A DNA stretch of 64,000 nt from Bettongia penicillata ogilbyi (Eukaryota > Chordata > Mammalia > Diprotodontia > Potoroidae), in the NCBI GenBank assembly GCA_023548195.1, contig JAJHZJ010000009.1, positions 4,612,001 through 4,676,000 of the forward strand, written 5' to 3'. Under the pieces are notes generated by a model, which saw only the letters and a program-made list of their open reading frames with translations, searched no databases and was not told the DNA's origin. Made by a program: the position numbers and the translations under genes. Of this stretch, positions 47,101 through 59,405 are shown piece by piece; position 1 is the first letter of the stretch, and each line of letters begins with the position of its first letter.

Positions 47101-48107
47101 GATAGAGTTGTGAAAAGCAAGGAGAGTTTAGGGGCATTGATTTCAGCAGAAAATGATGAAGAAAAGAGAAAGAAAATATGTTATCCTCTCCCTTTTTATC
47201 TCTCACCATAGGGATATAGACCCTAACCTGAATAATACTCACAGCCTGTCAGTTATTGAATTTTTTTGACTGTAAGGTCTGATTTCAGAACCTGCAGAGA
47301 ATATGACTTCTATGCCTGACTGATCTGAGCATTTGTTACTGTAACTTTAATTCGGTTCAGCAAATGTTTACTAACTTAGCAGTATAACTGCCAATCAAAG
47401 TAATCTCAGATGAAATCTAATGAGATAGCATGTATCAAGTGATTTGTATGCCTTAAAATACTATAAAACTGCTAATTATTACATTAGTGGTTAATAAATA
47501 TGTTGATGAATTAATTCACCATAGATATCCAGCCTCAAATATATATGTGTGTATATATGTATATATAAATATACATACATATATACATATAAATACACAC
47601 ACACATACATATACACACACACATATATGTATATATGCTTATACTTCAGGTAAAGGTGTTTTAGAATTTCAATCTGGTTGATCTTCTTTCTCTGGCCAGA
47701 TACAGGGAAAGCATTGAGAAGCATTAAATAGTAAATTCTGTTATCCCATATTGCTAGCAACTGAAGTGATCTCCATGTAACTTTACGATATGCCTGAAGG
47801 TTACCTTTTCAAGTACCAGACATCCCTCTTCCCCCTACCCCTATTTTTGCAATCATTCTCAAATGTTTTATCAATTGTACTTCTTTCATGCATAATCTGT
47901 GACTTCATTGACGTATCACATTCCTAGTGTGGAAACTTCCTCTAACAATATAGATCAGCAATTCATCTGTAACTTCTATGTTACTCAGTGAAGAAACATG
48001 TAGTAGTTCACTGGTCTTTGTTATTATGTTCAGATTTAGTCTCTGACACATACTAGCTGGGTGACCGTGACAAAGACGTTTAACCTCTGATTGCTCCAAA
48101 GTAATAG
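47101..48107. other. Intronic stretch with one microsatellite
   Basis: A TA/CA microsatellite lies at 47538-47637. Apart from it, no gene or repeat was recognised. Confidence 0.4.
47538..47637. repeat. TA/CA microsatellite
   Basis: About 100 bp of alternating purine-pyrimidine sequence (atatatgtgtgtat..., acacacac...). Open frames on both strands here are low-complexity artefacts. Confidence 0.9.
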
Positions 48108-48490
48108 TCAATATTCAATAAACATTTATTTTAGTTGTTTTGACTCATGTTTGACTCTTCATGATCCCATTTGGATTTTTCTTGGGAAAGATAGTGGAGT
48201 GGTTTGCCATTTTCTTCTCATTTTACAGATATGGAAACTGAGAGAAATAGGGTTATATAACTTGCCTAGAGTCACACAGCTAGTAAATGTCTGAGGCTGG
48301 ATTTGAACTCAGGTTTTCCTGACTCCAGGCTCAGCACTCTATCCATTGGGCCATCTAGCTGTCCAAACATTTATTAAGAGCCTACTATGTGTCAGGCACT
48401 GTGCTAAGGAAACAAAAAAAAAAAATTGAAAGTCCTAGCCCTCAAGGAGCTTATAATCTAGTAGGAGAAGGCAATACATGCAAAGAAGCT
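48108..48490 (+). repeat. L2 3' end split by a SINE
   Basis: 'caataaacatttatt' at 48116-48130 continues at 48365 as 'aaacatttattaagagccta', then 'tgtcaggcactgtgctaag' and 'cctcaaggagcttataatc', the L2 3' end. Confidence 0.75.
48131..48364 (-). mobile_element. Mar1-type SINE with 11-bp target duplication
   Basis: The plus strand shows antisense 'ggagtggtttgccatttt', 'gtcacacagctagtaaatgt', 'tttgaactcaggttttcctg' and 'cactctatccattgggccat'. Perfect duplications aaacatttatt occur at 48120-48130 and 48365-48375. It is inserted in an L2 tail. Confidence 0.9.
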
Positions 48491-49403
48491 GAAAAGTATG
48501 ACTAGGAAAAGGGAAGATGAGTTAGAAAAGACCTGGTTCTGTGACATGATGTTACAAGATTTGAAGCTACACAGAGCATCTTATGGAAAATGAGGAATTT
48601 AGTTAGAGAGTTGAGACCTCTACAAAGGTAGGTTTTGGGAGGAGTTTATTTCTCTGCTCTCCAGATCTCCGAAAAGAGGGGAGAGGTCTATGTTGTTGAG
48701 TATTAAAGCAGGATCAATCTCCATGATGATGAAAATAGCTTCTTAATAACCATAAAAAAACAGACATTTAAATACACACATACATTCAATCACATATTAA
48801 ATTGCTAAGTCCATTTTTGAAAATTTATTTTTATAATGTAAATATTAACTTTAAGAAATCTAATAGGTATGGGTGAGAAGGGAAAAGACTACATTTTCTA
48901 AAATACCTGGACCTGAGTACAATAGGCAGGGTTGAGGCAGGGCAAGACATTTCCCAATGTGACTCTACCTAAGGTTGAATTACAAGTGGGAGAATAAGTT
49001 CTTCATCCTCTGTGAGGTCTATATGTCTATAATGTTGCTTGGAAGATAGTTACAAACTGGAGATTTAATGGCAGTTACCACAGGGCTGGTTTATGAAAGG
49101 TGGAGAGCCATGATGAGGATTCATGAAAATTACAAACAGCTGGTCAAGCAGCTAGTTGCTTGACTGTTCATTTCTTTCCTGATTAATTGTTTTTGCTGTC
49201 ATATTTTCCCTTGCCTGCGTACATTAGCATTGTGCACAATCAAACAGACATGAGCTAACTTTAGAAATTCTCACTTTTCTGAGTTAATGGCAAAGTGAGC
49301 CAGACAGGTGATTTACTGTTGAGTTAGACATGAAATTGAACTGAATTTGGAGAATGTCTAAAGCTCCCTAGATGATAGGCTATACAAAATAAGACCCTTC
49401 TAA

Positions 49404-49571
<168 letters not shown>

Positions 49572-49606
49572 TTTTGTATTTTCTTATTTCACTCTAGTCA
49601 ATGCAT

Positions 49607-49848
49607 GCAGGAAGCTAGGTGATGCAGTGAATAGAGTGCCGGTCTTGGCATCAGGAAGACCTGAATTCAAATCTGTCTTTATCCAATCACTAACTGTGTG
49701 ATGCTGGCAAGTCACTTAACCCTGTTTACTGTCTCCATTTCCTCATCTATAAAATGAGCTGGAGAAGGAAATGACAAACCATTCCAGTATCTTTACCAAG
49801 AAAATCCCAGATGAGATCACAAAGAATCAGACACAACTGAATGACAAA
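49607..49848 (+). mobile_element. Mar1-type SINE, full length
   Basis: The head 'gctaggtgatgcagtgaata', B-box region 'gacctgaattcaaatctgtc', 'gagctggagaaggaaatgac' and tail 'agaatcagacacaactgaat' occur in order. The flanks agtcaatgcat (49596-49606) and agtcaacgtat (49849-49859) agree at 9 of 11 positions, as a decayed target duplication. Confidence 0.88.
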
Positions 49849-49949
49849 AGTCAACGTATACATACATAGATGCATACATACATACATATGTATATTTATG
49901 CGTACATATATATATATTTTTTTCTGGGTTATTTCATTTCAGTCTTTTA

Positions 49950-50090
49950 ATATTTTTGATAATCTCCCTATTTTAAATTCTTACAGTACAACAATATTCC
50001 ATCATATTTGTCTATCACAATGAATTCAATTGTTCCTCAACCTTTGGGCATATTTTCATCTGTTTTCTTGAACAGAGGACATCAAATCTA
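49950..50090 (-). repeat. Short L1 3' fragment
   Basis: The plus strand has 'cttacagtacaacaatattc' and 'ttgttcctcaacctttgggc', diverged antisense L1 3' sequence. Confidence 0.5.
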
Positions 50091-53000
50091 ATTAGAACTG
50101 TTCTATGTGGTCTTTTCTTGATGATTTAGGAGCATCAGTCTTGACACACAACACAATAAAGGGCATTTACAAAGCTCGAGATTTACTTAACTTTTTTTCT
50201 GTCTCTCTCCTCTATGTCAGGCTATTGAGTGCTCATTCCTACTGCTGTGACTGTGCCTGTTTCTAACAGCCTCACTTTTCCTCTTTTAGTTTATTAGTTC
50301 TAATATTCTTCTGTGTAAGGAAAGTGAGAGCCAAGTTTAAGGTCTACAGAGTGAATAAGGTCAGAAAGACACCAAGTGAGGAGTAGAGGAGTAAAGTGCG
50401 TGATTTTAGTGCTGAGAATTTGTTATAGTTGTTTCAAGAGTTCAGAAGCCTCTTTGGCTTTCTTTTGGGTCCATGCTTTGGAAACTGCTAAGAAAATGAC
50501 CTCTTGACAAATGATGTGTTGCCAGACTGATGTTTTTGTCTCTGCTCTTGAGAAGTTTCCTTTTTAGAAAAGGAAAAAATTGAGTCTTAGAAATATGCTC
50601 TCTCACTCTTTCTCTTCATTATCTGAAGGCAGAAAAGCTCTAAAGAGAGCTTGAATTATTGGAAGCATCTTCTGTACTTTATTCCCCATAACTTTGCCCT
50701 GAATAATGTAGTCTGGTGGAAACTAGACTAAAAGGCATTAGTCTGACTTCAGTGTGATATTTAAACATGAGGAGAAGCTGACCATCTATTTCAAAATGGC
50801 AAGAAAACCAAATAGATAATGCAAGAGAATGAAGATTGAACTCTAGTTTGCTCTGGCTAATGCTAAGTTGCTCAGTTTAGTAAAGTGCCTCATTCTCTTT
50901 GTCCTGTGCTTTGGTTTCAGTAAAATCTAAAATGTGTTTTCCCTGGGCACCTTTTTTCCTCCCTTCATTTAACCCCTGTATGTATTCCCAAGAAATCAAG
51001 TCCACATGTTTCTTATTCATTTACACTTAACTCATCAGAATGTTTCTGGTAAGCACTCTGCCACATCCAAGTTTTATGAGCTGCTTTTACGATCCTGCTT
51101 CCTTTGAATGAGAATGTCCTATATATTGCTAACGAAAAAGGGAACTTGAGCCTGGAAGTTTGGACTTTTGTGCTAAACTTGGAATGAATTTGTGAAATTT
51201 GAATGGATCTTAAACCTAGCACAGATGTTCTGTCCTCATGGAAGAGTCTTTAGTATTTACTCACACTGTTCATCATCTCTTTTACCTGGTATTTTCTCAG
51301 TAAAATTGGAGCAGGGTCAGAGAGAGGAAGAGATGCAATACTTTTACAGTATCAGAGTTTGGCCCACTGTAACCTTTGGCAACATTTCTGAGTCTAATCT
51401 TTGAGAATACCATGTAACCCATGACCCAGCACCTCATGTGACAAGCTTTCATAGACTTAGTCTAACCTTCAAATTTTCTCTCAAACAATTCTCCTTGGCT
51501 CATTTTTTCCCTACCAAGATTAGTACTTCTGGTAAATTCTAGAATGTAGCTCTTGTCTAAGTCTCCATAGATGTAGTTAGAAGGGTTTCCAGTTCTGATA
51601 CAAATCCCTAAGATTTTAATGAATATGCCACAGAAAATGTAGAAATGACTCTAAGTAGTTAACAAACTATAGACAGAATTTTTTTCTCTTTAGTGAGTCT
51701 TACATTTTCACCAGATTTCTAGGGCTACTATGGTTTATATTCCATCAAAAACTAAATAAACTTGGGATTGCCATAGAGGCAACCTACTGAAATTCAGGTG
51801 AATCCTTCTTTCATCCAGGTACCTATACACATTTATAACACCATCATAAAGGTTTGGTTTTATATCAGAAGAAAAAGAAACTTGTATTTCTAAGATGGTA
51901 ATTTTCTTCCCACAGAATCTCCTCTGCCTGAATATCTCACATAAAAGCAGAAGGCAGAATTCTCAAGGGTTTTGCTTTTCCATATTATGGCTCAGTCTTC
52001 TACCTTTCTTTTAATTTGGGGTCCATATATGTGACAGTTTTCTTTCTAAGAGTCTGGAGTTGTCCAAGAATTCTCTTTTCCATCTCTACCAGACTGGCTC
52101 TCTCTTGGGTTTTCATAGTGGGCAAATCTTGAGGCTGTCAAACTTTCAAACTGCCAGGGAATTCTCCTTCTATATAGGACTGTGGTTTAGAAATTGAGTT
52201 CAGGGCTGAGAACATACATAGAAATCAAAACCTTTGCCCCAAGGAGTCATAATTAGGTATTAGGGAAGGTTGTGCACCTGTACAGATTTAGTATCCACCA
52301 TGATTCCCCTGCTCCAGGACCCAAGTTCACTCTTAGCTTTGTTGCATCTTTTCATCCCACCACCAAAGACCAACTGTACAACAGAACTCACCTTTAGGAC
52401 CAACACAGAAGAGCATGAGCCCACAAGGTCAGATCAACCATTCCATTCTTGACTGAGCCATAGTCACCTCAGTCAGCCATTTACTCTTCAGTAAATTAGA
52501 CATAAAATGGTATCTTTATCATCAATGAGACATTATTAGGAACACTATACTAGATGTCCCTCATTCCCCTCAAGTTAGTTAATGAGAATGTCTATAACCT
52601 CCATAGGATAATAGAAAAGTTTACAATCCTAGAAGCTCATGAAATTAATTGGAGAGCTTCCTTCATCAACCTCCTACTTTCACTTCTACTAACTAAGGAA
52701 AATGAGAACACTGATTGATAGTAAAGTTTATTTAATATCTGGATCTGCTAAAAATATGTTCTTTGAGTAATTATTTGCTTTCCTTCCCTGAAAGTGCAGC
52801 TTTGTGATTATCAAGGAGTCTAAAAAGACAATTTTATATGTATTTGTGTTTATGCGTGAAAGAGGTCAAGTAATTTTAAGTAACTGAGATCACCTCCTCC
52901 CCCCCAGGTTTCGAGCTAGTTTTTGGTTCCTTCTTAAATTTTTCATTCTTCTTACACTTGGATCTCTTCTGTGAATTCTACCATTCAGCTCTACTGAACT

Positions 53001-53690
53001 ACTGCTATTCTTTGTACATCATCTCCTATCTTCGTGCCTTTACATTGACTATCACCCATGCCTGGAATGCTCTACCTCTTTACCTCCCCTCTTTCATTGA
53101 AACAAAAAATATCTTTTCAACAACAGTATTTTTTTATGGTTCTGTGTAAATTCAAGTAATAGGAAATGGCTTCTCTGAAAAATTAGAGTTGTTGCTTGCC
53201 TAAACAGAAATGGAAATGTATAGGCTGAAACCTTAACAATGAACAATATCATAGAAGTAGTATATATCAATTTATCAATGAAATATACTGTCATGGAGAG
53301 AGAATAAGGGATAGCTCATGGAGAGCTATGAATTTCATTGAAGCCTTCAGATGTTAAAACATCTAACAAGGCCCACAACATCTTTGGATGGAAGGGAGTT
53401 ATAGGTTGTAAACAGCATAGCTAGGAATACCTGCTTCAGGGAAATCATAGGGTCATCAAAGTATTCCACTTGAAGAGAACGAGCTCATATGCTAACTGAT
53501 AGTCAAGATGGAAATAGATCCCCAGCAAGTTAGCACAATGGGCTGGATATAGCAGGATGGAAGTTAACAGAAAGAAATCTATAGTTCTTCCCTTAGATTG
53601 AAAAACAGCAATTAGCTTCACAAGTATAAGATTATAGAAAAATGATTATGTAGTCATTTATAAAGAAAGATCTAGTGAACTGAACATTCA
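50091..53690. other. Mostly unique intronic stretch
   Basis: No exon with a known domain was seen. 52930-53140 ('cccatgcctggaatgctcta') resembles old L2/CR1 sequence. The rest appears repeat-poor. Confidence 0.4.
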
Positions 53691-54130
53691 AAATGTGGTA
53701 CTGGTATGATGTGAAAGCCTGCAAGATTAATGTTGACCTGGAATATATTAAGAGTGGGTTAATATCTATTGCAAGGATGCTGATGGTCTTACTGGGCACT
53801 GCCTTACTTAGTTGCCATGTGAGGAAAGCTTCTAGGAGCAACTGTTTAGGAAGGACATATGCCAACTGGAGTATACTTTGAAGAAAGGCACCAGGATAAT
53901 GAGAGAATTGGAGACTATGCATTCAAGGACTGGTTCAAGGAACTGGATCACAATCCTTAGCCTGGAGAAGAAAAGACATGGAGAAGATGATGGCTATCTT
54001 CAAATATTTGAAGAATTATTGGTAGAAAAGATAATGGACTTGTTCTACTCAGTCCCAGAAGTCAGTAAATGGTGGATGTACAGAATGGCATGTTTGTATT
54101 TATCTAAACAAACACTTATTTAAACATTTT
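53690..54130 (+). repeat. CR1/L3-type LINE, 3' fragment
   Basis: 'aggcaccaggataatgagag', 'aggactggttcaaggaactg', 'agcctggagaagaaaagaca', 'ggctatcttcaaatatttga' and 'ttggtagaaaagataatgga' are in CR1/L3 3' order. It is related to the copy at 3885-4690. Confidence 0.7.
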
Positions 54131-55225
54131 TGCTATCCCAAAATAGAATAGACTGACTGAGGAGGTATTGAGTTCCTGCCATTGCAATTTTTCAAGCAGA
54201 GGTTGGATGTTTGCTTGTCAGAAATGTTGTTTGGACTGACTTTCATTTATGCATGGGTTGAGCAGCCTTTATAATTTCTTCCTAATCTGATATTTTGGTA
54301 TATTTGGGGATTCAGTCACTAATTTTTCACATATAAGTATCTCCTTAATGTCTTTTTTTGGCAACTATGATTTGACATAATATGAGAAACTAATTCAAAT
54401 ATATGAATCCCAAGAGATATAGAAAAAAAGAGCATATTCTACCCAGGTTCCTGTACTCAGAAGAGATGTAACATTTTCAGGGATATTTGCATAAAATGTA
54501 ATATTCCTATAATTGAGTATTTATATCTCATGAAAAGTGGGGATAGAGACAAAAGTGTTGAAAACCCTTATGTGATCTAGCTTGCCCAAGATCATCTGCC
54601 ACATCTTTTGACTTAGTGGGCTTCCTATCTTCTAACTAGTTTAGCTAGATATGGTAGGAAAAATTTATGAACCAAGAAAAGATTTGTACTAGATAACATC
54701 GTAAACCTCTTAGATTTTGTGATTTGGAGACACTACTTCTATATGATCTTTATAAGAACAAAGATACAGGGAGCTCACAGCTACTTCTCAGTTATCCTTA
54801 CAGAACCCATAAAACTGTTCTGTTTTCTGTTAGTTTGCTGAGATTACTTTTGAGTGTGAGACAATGAGCATGTGAGTATGAGACAATGGAAACAGTAGGA
54901 AAAGGGGATATACTAGGGAAAATATGATGTCCTGATATTGTATAAGGGGAAAAAAATTGAGATTGTTAGCAACAATTACACATGCAGACTTTTCTATGAC
55001 CTTGAAACATGTTACTTAGAAGAGAGCTTTAATATTAGTTTTGTGTTTACACACACACACACACGCACACACGCACTTAGTCTGTTGACCTTTTAAGAAA
55101 AAATACAATGATGAATCATGCCCAGGAAAAATGGGAGAAGGGCAGCTTAATATTATGGCTCTGCACACTAATTTCACTCTAAGAACTGACCACTTGTGGA
55201 TTTTTTTCACATTATTTCTCCATAG
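54131..55225. other. Intron directly upstream of the exon
   Basis: No known transposon was recognised. A CA repeat (55048-55076) lies about 150 bp before the exon, and a pyrimidine tract (55199-55220) precedes the AG at 55224-55225. Confidence 0.5.
55048..55076. repeat. CA microsatellite near the splice acceptor
   Basis: 'acacacacacacac' is followed by 'gcacacacgcac'. Intronic CA repeats can bind hnRNP L and alter exon use; the effect here is inferred only. Confidence 0.85.
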
Positions 55226-55362
55226 TACGGGGAAATCAAAAGTGTGAACTGAACTGCCAAGCAATGGGCTATCGTTTCTACGTGAGGCAAGCTGAGAAGG
55301 TCATCGATGGCACTCCTTGTGACCAGAATGGCACATCCATCTGTGTATCAGGGCAATGCAAG
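55226..55362 (+). CDS. THSD4: Internal exon of an ADAMTS-like protein, probably THSD4 (ADAMTSL6)
   Basis: The exon follows a pyrimidine-rich tract and an AG at 55224-55225, and ends before a strong donor, AAG|GTAAGT. It begins with the last two bases of a split codon and continues open for 45 codons, ending in phase 0. The peptide starts RGNQKCELNC and ends ICVSGQCK. It has five cysteines, an NGT glycosylation sequon and a VIDGTPC core, as in the cysteine-rich domain between the thrombospondin type-1 repeat and the spacer of ADAMTS and ADAMTS-like proteins. From memory the closest protein is THSD4, a secreted matrix protein linked to fibrillin-1 microfibril assembly; this paralogue assignment is inference. 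A single exon in 64 kb fits the very large THSD4 introns. I saw no neighbouring exon in the window. ADAMTS paralogues are the alternative. Confidence 0.82.
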
Positions 55363-55384
55363 GTAAGTGCCTATACCACCATAT

Positions 55385-55525
55385 TTGAGGAGGAGGGGGA
55401 GGAAGTATTGTTAGGGCCTGTCTGCTCTGTGACTGTTGATAGTCTTGAGTTGCTACAAGTTGAGTCTCTCTTACCAGGTGGATTTTCCTTTTGCTGTGGG
55501 ACATGGGGGGAGGGGGGAGGGAGGA
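55385..55525 (+). promoter_or_regulatory. G-run cluster downstream of the splice donor
   Basis: Runs 'gaggaggagggggaggaa' and 'ggggggaggggggagggagg' lie about 25-165 bases after the exon. G-runs in this position commonly act as intronic splicing enhancers, and the second could form a G-quadruplex. This is inference from sequence. Confidence 0.45.
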
Positions 55526-56239
55526 AACTCCAACATCTGTGCCTCTAAGGAATTTCAAGAATTTGGTTTAGGAGTGGTCCTAACCTTCTAGGTCACTAAG
55601 AAGTTCTGGAGACTTCTCTCTTTCTAATGTTGGTATTCTCTTTGCTGAGCCCAGTGGAAATGGATTAAATGCCTAATTCAGTCACTCACTCCTCCCATTG
55701 AAGCTCTTGTTACATGGAAGACATTTTCTCTTTGAGGCATGACTGATGGGTGGAAGTAGTTAATGAGCATCTAGCATTGTCATTCTAACGGAAAAGCTTG
55801 AGATAACTTATTATGTCCAACCTCCTGTGGACAAGGAAGACTCCAGAATGAAAGCTGCCTGCTCTCTTCTGCCTCATATAGCAGAAGATAAAATTTAAAT
55901 GGAAAATGGATTTCAGGCATTTTTGTTCTTGCTAAAGTATGTCATAGGAATGCCATCATAACCCTCCATGTATGTTCCAAGCTCAAGAAGGAAAACAATA
56001 ATGGCAATTTCTTTAGCTTCCTCTTATATTGCATTTCTCTTTTCATAGAAATGACTGTTTTCTTTAAAATGGGACACTTGATTGAGATGATACTCACTCC
56101 AGAGTTATGTTAATTGGGGTCTGGGAATCTGTTTTCCTGTTAGTAATTGGAAATTCATCAGAGAAATTAAGAGTTAACAAGTTAAATTACTATTTAAATT
56201 TTTTGCAATCATGTAAAACATTTCTGTATTAGTCATTTT
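55526..56239. other. Unique intronic stretch
   Basis: No gene or repeat was recognised. Confidence 0.4.
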
Positions 56240-56556
56240 GTACTAGGAGACTTGAAGAAAAGAAAAAGAATGCAAGAAAGAAAGTGGAGCATATTCCTAT
56301 TTCTAGCTCACCACACAGAGATGATGAGGAATGTCCCATTGGGTGGTATCATGGTCTGTCTCTGTATCTGTGTCTGTTTCTATCTCTGCTTCTGTCTCTC
56401 TCCCTTTCTTTCATATTTTCCTCTCAGTGGGAAAGTTCATTGGCTTTATGATTATCTAGTATATTCTAATCTGTATAACTTCTCTGATTTCTGTTTGCTA
56501 TGAGCTTAGATAAACTCTCTGTTTGTCATTCACTTGTGTTAGCCTTTGCATCTGTT
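56240..56556 (+). repeat. LTR-like segment, plus orientation (inverted partner of 57359-57602)
   Basis: 56283-56556 matches the reverse complement of 57359-57602 by eye over most of its length. Shared phrases are 'atattcctatttctagctca', 'ccacacagagat' and 'agtatattctaat'. It has no polyadenylation-type end of its own, so it would be a U3-like fragment. Confidence 0.65.
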
Positions 56557-56589
56557 GGTATTCAGACAATATGGGTCCTTTTATTTTGA

Positions 56590-56690
56590 AGTTAGATAGT
56601 AAGTTTCATCATTAGTCCTTTGGGATTGTCTTGGATCATTGTATTGCTAAGGATAGCTAAATCACTATTTTAGAATAGACCAAGATTCTA
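56590..56690 (-). repeat. Short L1 3' UTR fragment
   Basis: 'gggattgtcttggatcattg' and 'tattgctaaggatagctaaa' are antisense to the L1 3' UTR. Confidence 0.65.
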
Positions 56691-57070
56691 ACTTAATTAG
56701 TATACCATAACTGTTATGGACCGCTATACTTATTATGTAGAATATCACAACGTTTGACATCAATATAAACTGAAGGATTTGATTTATTGACCTAAAGAGT
56801 GAGTCCTGTTTGAGTTTATACAAGGTATAAAATATAGGGTGACCAGCAACCTTCCCTGGTGCCCTATGAGTTCTGGTGAGAATGAGATACTATGGCACTC
56901 GGGTTGTTTAATGTTCTTAGATAAAGGAATGGGGAGACAGAGCCCAAGAATGATGAAGGACAAAGAGGTATTCAAAATATAGTCAAGTGTTTGGTAATAA
57001 GAAATCAATGAGATTTGAATGTAAGACTGTGTGTGTTGCCAGGTAGGTTATATGGATATCCATATAGGTT

Positions 57071-57872
57071 TGTTAAAATATGACCCTCAGAGAGATATGG
57101 ATACACATCCAAGGGAGACTTTATTCTGACCCAGATGGGAGCAGGATATTATGGCCACAAAGTTGCTCTGCTATCCTCAGGGAAAAGGTATAAATGAAAA
57201 TTCTATCCATTTACCCCACTAAATATTTGCTTGTCATGAGGAAATCATTTTTAGGTTCACACTATTTTCCTAACCACTGTTCTTTAATGGGAAAGGAGTG
57301 CCCCAAAGTATATCCAAAGGCTTAATTTTCTTCCCACCAGATGACAGTTTAACAAAGGCTAACATACCAAGTGAATGGCAAATAAACAGATCTATCTAAA
57401 CTCATTGCAAACAGAAATCAGAGAAGTTGTAGAAATTAGAATATACTAGATAATGTATAAAGTGAATGAACTTTCCCACTGAGAGAAAAAATATGAAAGA
57501 AAGAGAGAGAGACAGAAACAGAGACAGAGACAAACCATGATGTCACCCAAGGGAAAATTCCCTATAATCTCTGTGTGGTGAGCTAGAAATAGGAATATTC
57601 TCCAAGTAATAGCTTCTCTACATGTTGACTTCTTTCTTTTCCTCTGGGGATTTTTCCCGGAAGAGAGCCTAGAATCACTTCTGTCCACTCTCAAAGCTGG
57701 AAGCCAAAAGAAAGAACCCTTCTCTCTCAAGCTCTGGCCAATTCAGACCCTTATGCAGGCACAGAACACTGAGTAATTATTCTCTCCATCAGTGATGAGT
57801 GTCTTATGGAAATCTCCGGTTCTAAGCCCTGAGGTATATGAGAATTGAGATGGTAACAGACCATCCCAAAGA
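57071..57872 (-). repeat. Putative solo LTR of an endogenous retrovirus
   Basis: On the minus strand the right end carries an AATAAA signal (plus-strand complement near 57119-57124). About 50 bp later it closes at '...ttttaaca' (plus-strand 'tgttaaaata' at 57071), a polyadenylation/U5-like end with a CA terminus. A TG start is possible near 57872. Target duplications are not clear, and no internal viral genes adjoin it, so a solo LTR is likely. Confidence 0.55.
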
Positions 57873-58319
57873 GCACACAAGATCAGTAGGTGTGGGTGAA
57901 AGGAGAAGTTTGAAGTTGTTCACAGAATTGGTTGTATTATTTCACTTAATGAACTGGACTTCCCTGTGGGCATTTAAGGTGGGGTGCAATAGATTAATAC
58001 TCCCCCAATCCCCAATGGCCGTAAGATGTTCTTGTGTCAATGCTTTAACTTCCTCTAATGGAGGTAACTGAGTTATGGATGGAGTCAGACAGAATGAATC
58101 ATAGTTTAATTAAAAAAAAAACAACTTTAAATAAAATTGATTGGCTTGGACAATACAACAACTGGACATTCTCATTTCCCCCTCATTTTTGAATAAAATT
58201 CTTAAAATAAAGAAAAAATAGAAAATACCTTCAGACAGTTGGCATTTATTATTTGACAATGTTTGTGGCATCTTTGGGTAAGTAAAGCAATGAAAATGTT
58301 AGAGAACATAAAATGAAAG
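57873..58319. other. Intronic stretch without recognised gene
   Basis: No gene or known repeat was seen. Confidence 0.35.
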
Positions 58320-58505
58320 ACAGTTTGACATGATAGAAAGCACACCAAATAAAAATGTATGAGCTTTGTTTTCTAATCTTGGCTCTTTGACTAATTAGCT
58401 TTGTGACCTTGAATAAGTCAGCCCCCAAGGCTTATGTGACTTCATTTAGTAAAATGTAGCAGAGCAGGATTGGGCTAAGCAATCTCTGAGGTGCCTTCAA
58501 ATAGA
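58320..58505 (+). repeat. MIR-type SINE
   Basis: 'ttctaatcttggctctttga', 'ttgtgaccttgaataagtca' and 'ggctaagcaatctctgagg' follow MIR order. Confidence 0.65.
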
Positions 58506-58799
58506 ATTCAAACTTCATTCTACTGACTTGAATTAAATTTTAATTTGTTTAGTCCTCGGGGCCTTTATCAGTCCAACTTTTTCTTTCACATGCTAAATCT
58601 GTAACCTGATTCCTTATTTCTCCTCTGTGTGTAAATGCAGTTGCTATATATTGTATAAGGCAGAGCCATTTTTCCTCTACAGATTCTAGAGAGATAAAAT
58701 ACAGGCTATTCAAGGATCCATTTATCTGAATAAGATTATTGAAGAGCCAGGAATGGATATAATCAAAATACTAATCTCTAGTAAAGATGAAAATAGGAA

Positions 58800-58925
58800 T
58801 AATAACTAATGTGGAGTTTCAAAGTTTGTAAAATGCTTTACAATGTATTATTTCATTTGAATCTCATAATAATCCCATGAGCTAGGTATTCTAGATAATA
58901 TTATTTCCATTTTTTTCATGTACCC
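58800..58925 (-). repeat. MIR-type fragment
   Basis: 'gtttgtaaaatgctttacaa' and 'tctcataataatcccatgag' are antisense MIR 3' sequence. Confidence 0.65.
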
Positions 58926-59189
58926 TGGGGCTCTAATCCATTTGCATAAGACTCACCTCATTGGAGAATGTTTAATTAATAATCCCCACCTGTCAGAGTT
59001 GGTAAAATGTTGGGAGAAAAGAAATCCCAGTCTTTCATGGCTGCCAACTTTGAGAAAGGACTAAATAACATAAATGAAGAAAACAGTTTCAGATAAGTGA
59101 CTTTCTTCGCTGGGTCACACAACTATTAGATGTCACACATATCTACATTTTTCATCAAGGTTTAAGCTATTTTTGTTTCTTCAATGGAG

Positions 59190-59405
59190 GACAGTATGAC
59201 TGAACTCTGAGAAAGGAAGCCCTGGGATCAAATCCAACTTCTGACACTGGCTGTGTGACTTTGGTCATTTAACTCTTCTAGGTCTCAATTTTCTCTTCTG
59301 CAAAATGAAATTCATAATCTGTTTTACAGGGTTCTTGTGAGATTCAAATGAGATTGTATGTTTGTATTGCAAATGTCATAGGGATGAATAAATATCTATT
59401 TCTAT
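59190..59405 (+). repeat. MIR/THER-type SINE
   Basis: 'gatcaaatccaacttctgac', 'ctgtgtgactttggtcattt', 'ttctcttctgcaaaatgaaa' and a 'ggatgaataaatat' tail occur in order. Confidence 0.75.

Noticed and set aside
47487..47760. Tyrosine/isoleucine-rich frames on both strands
   Set aside because: They are translations of a TA/CA microsatellite.
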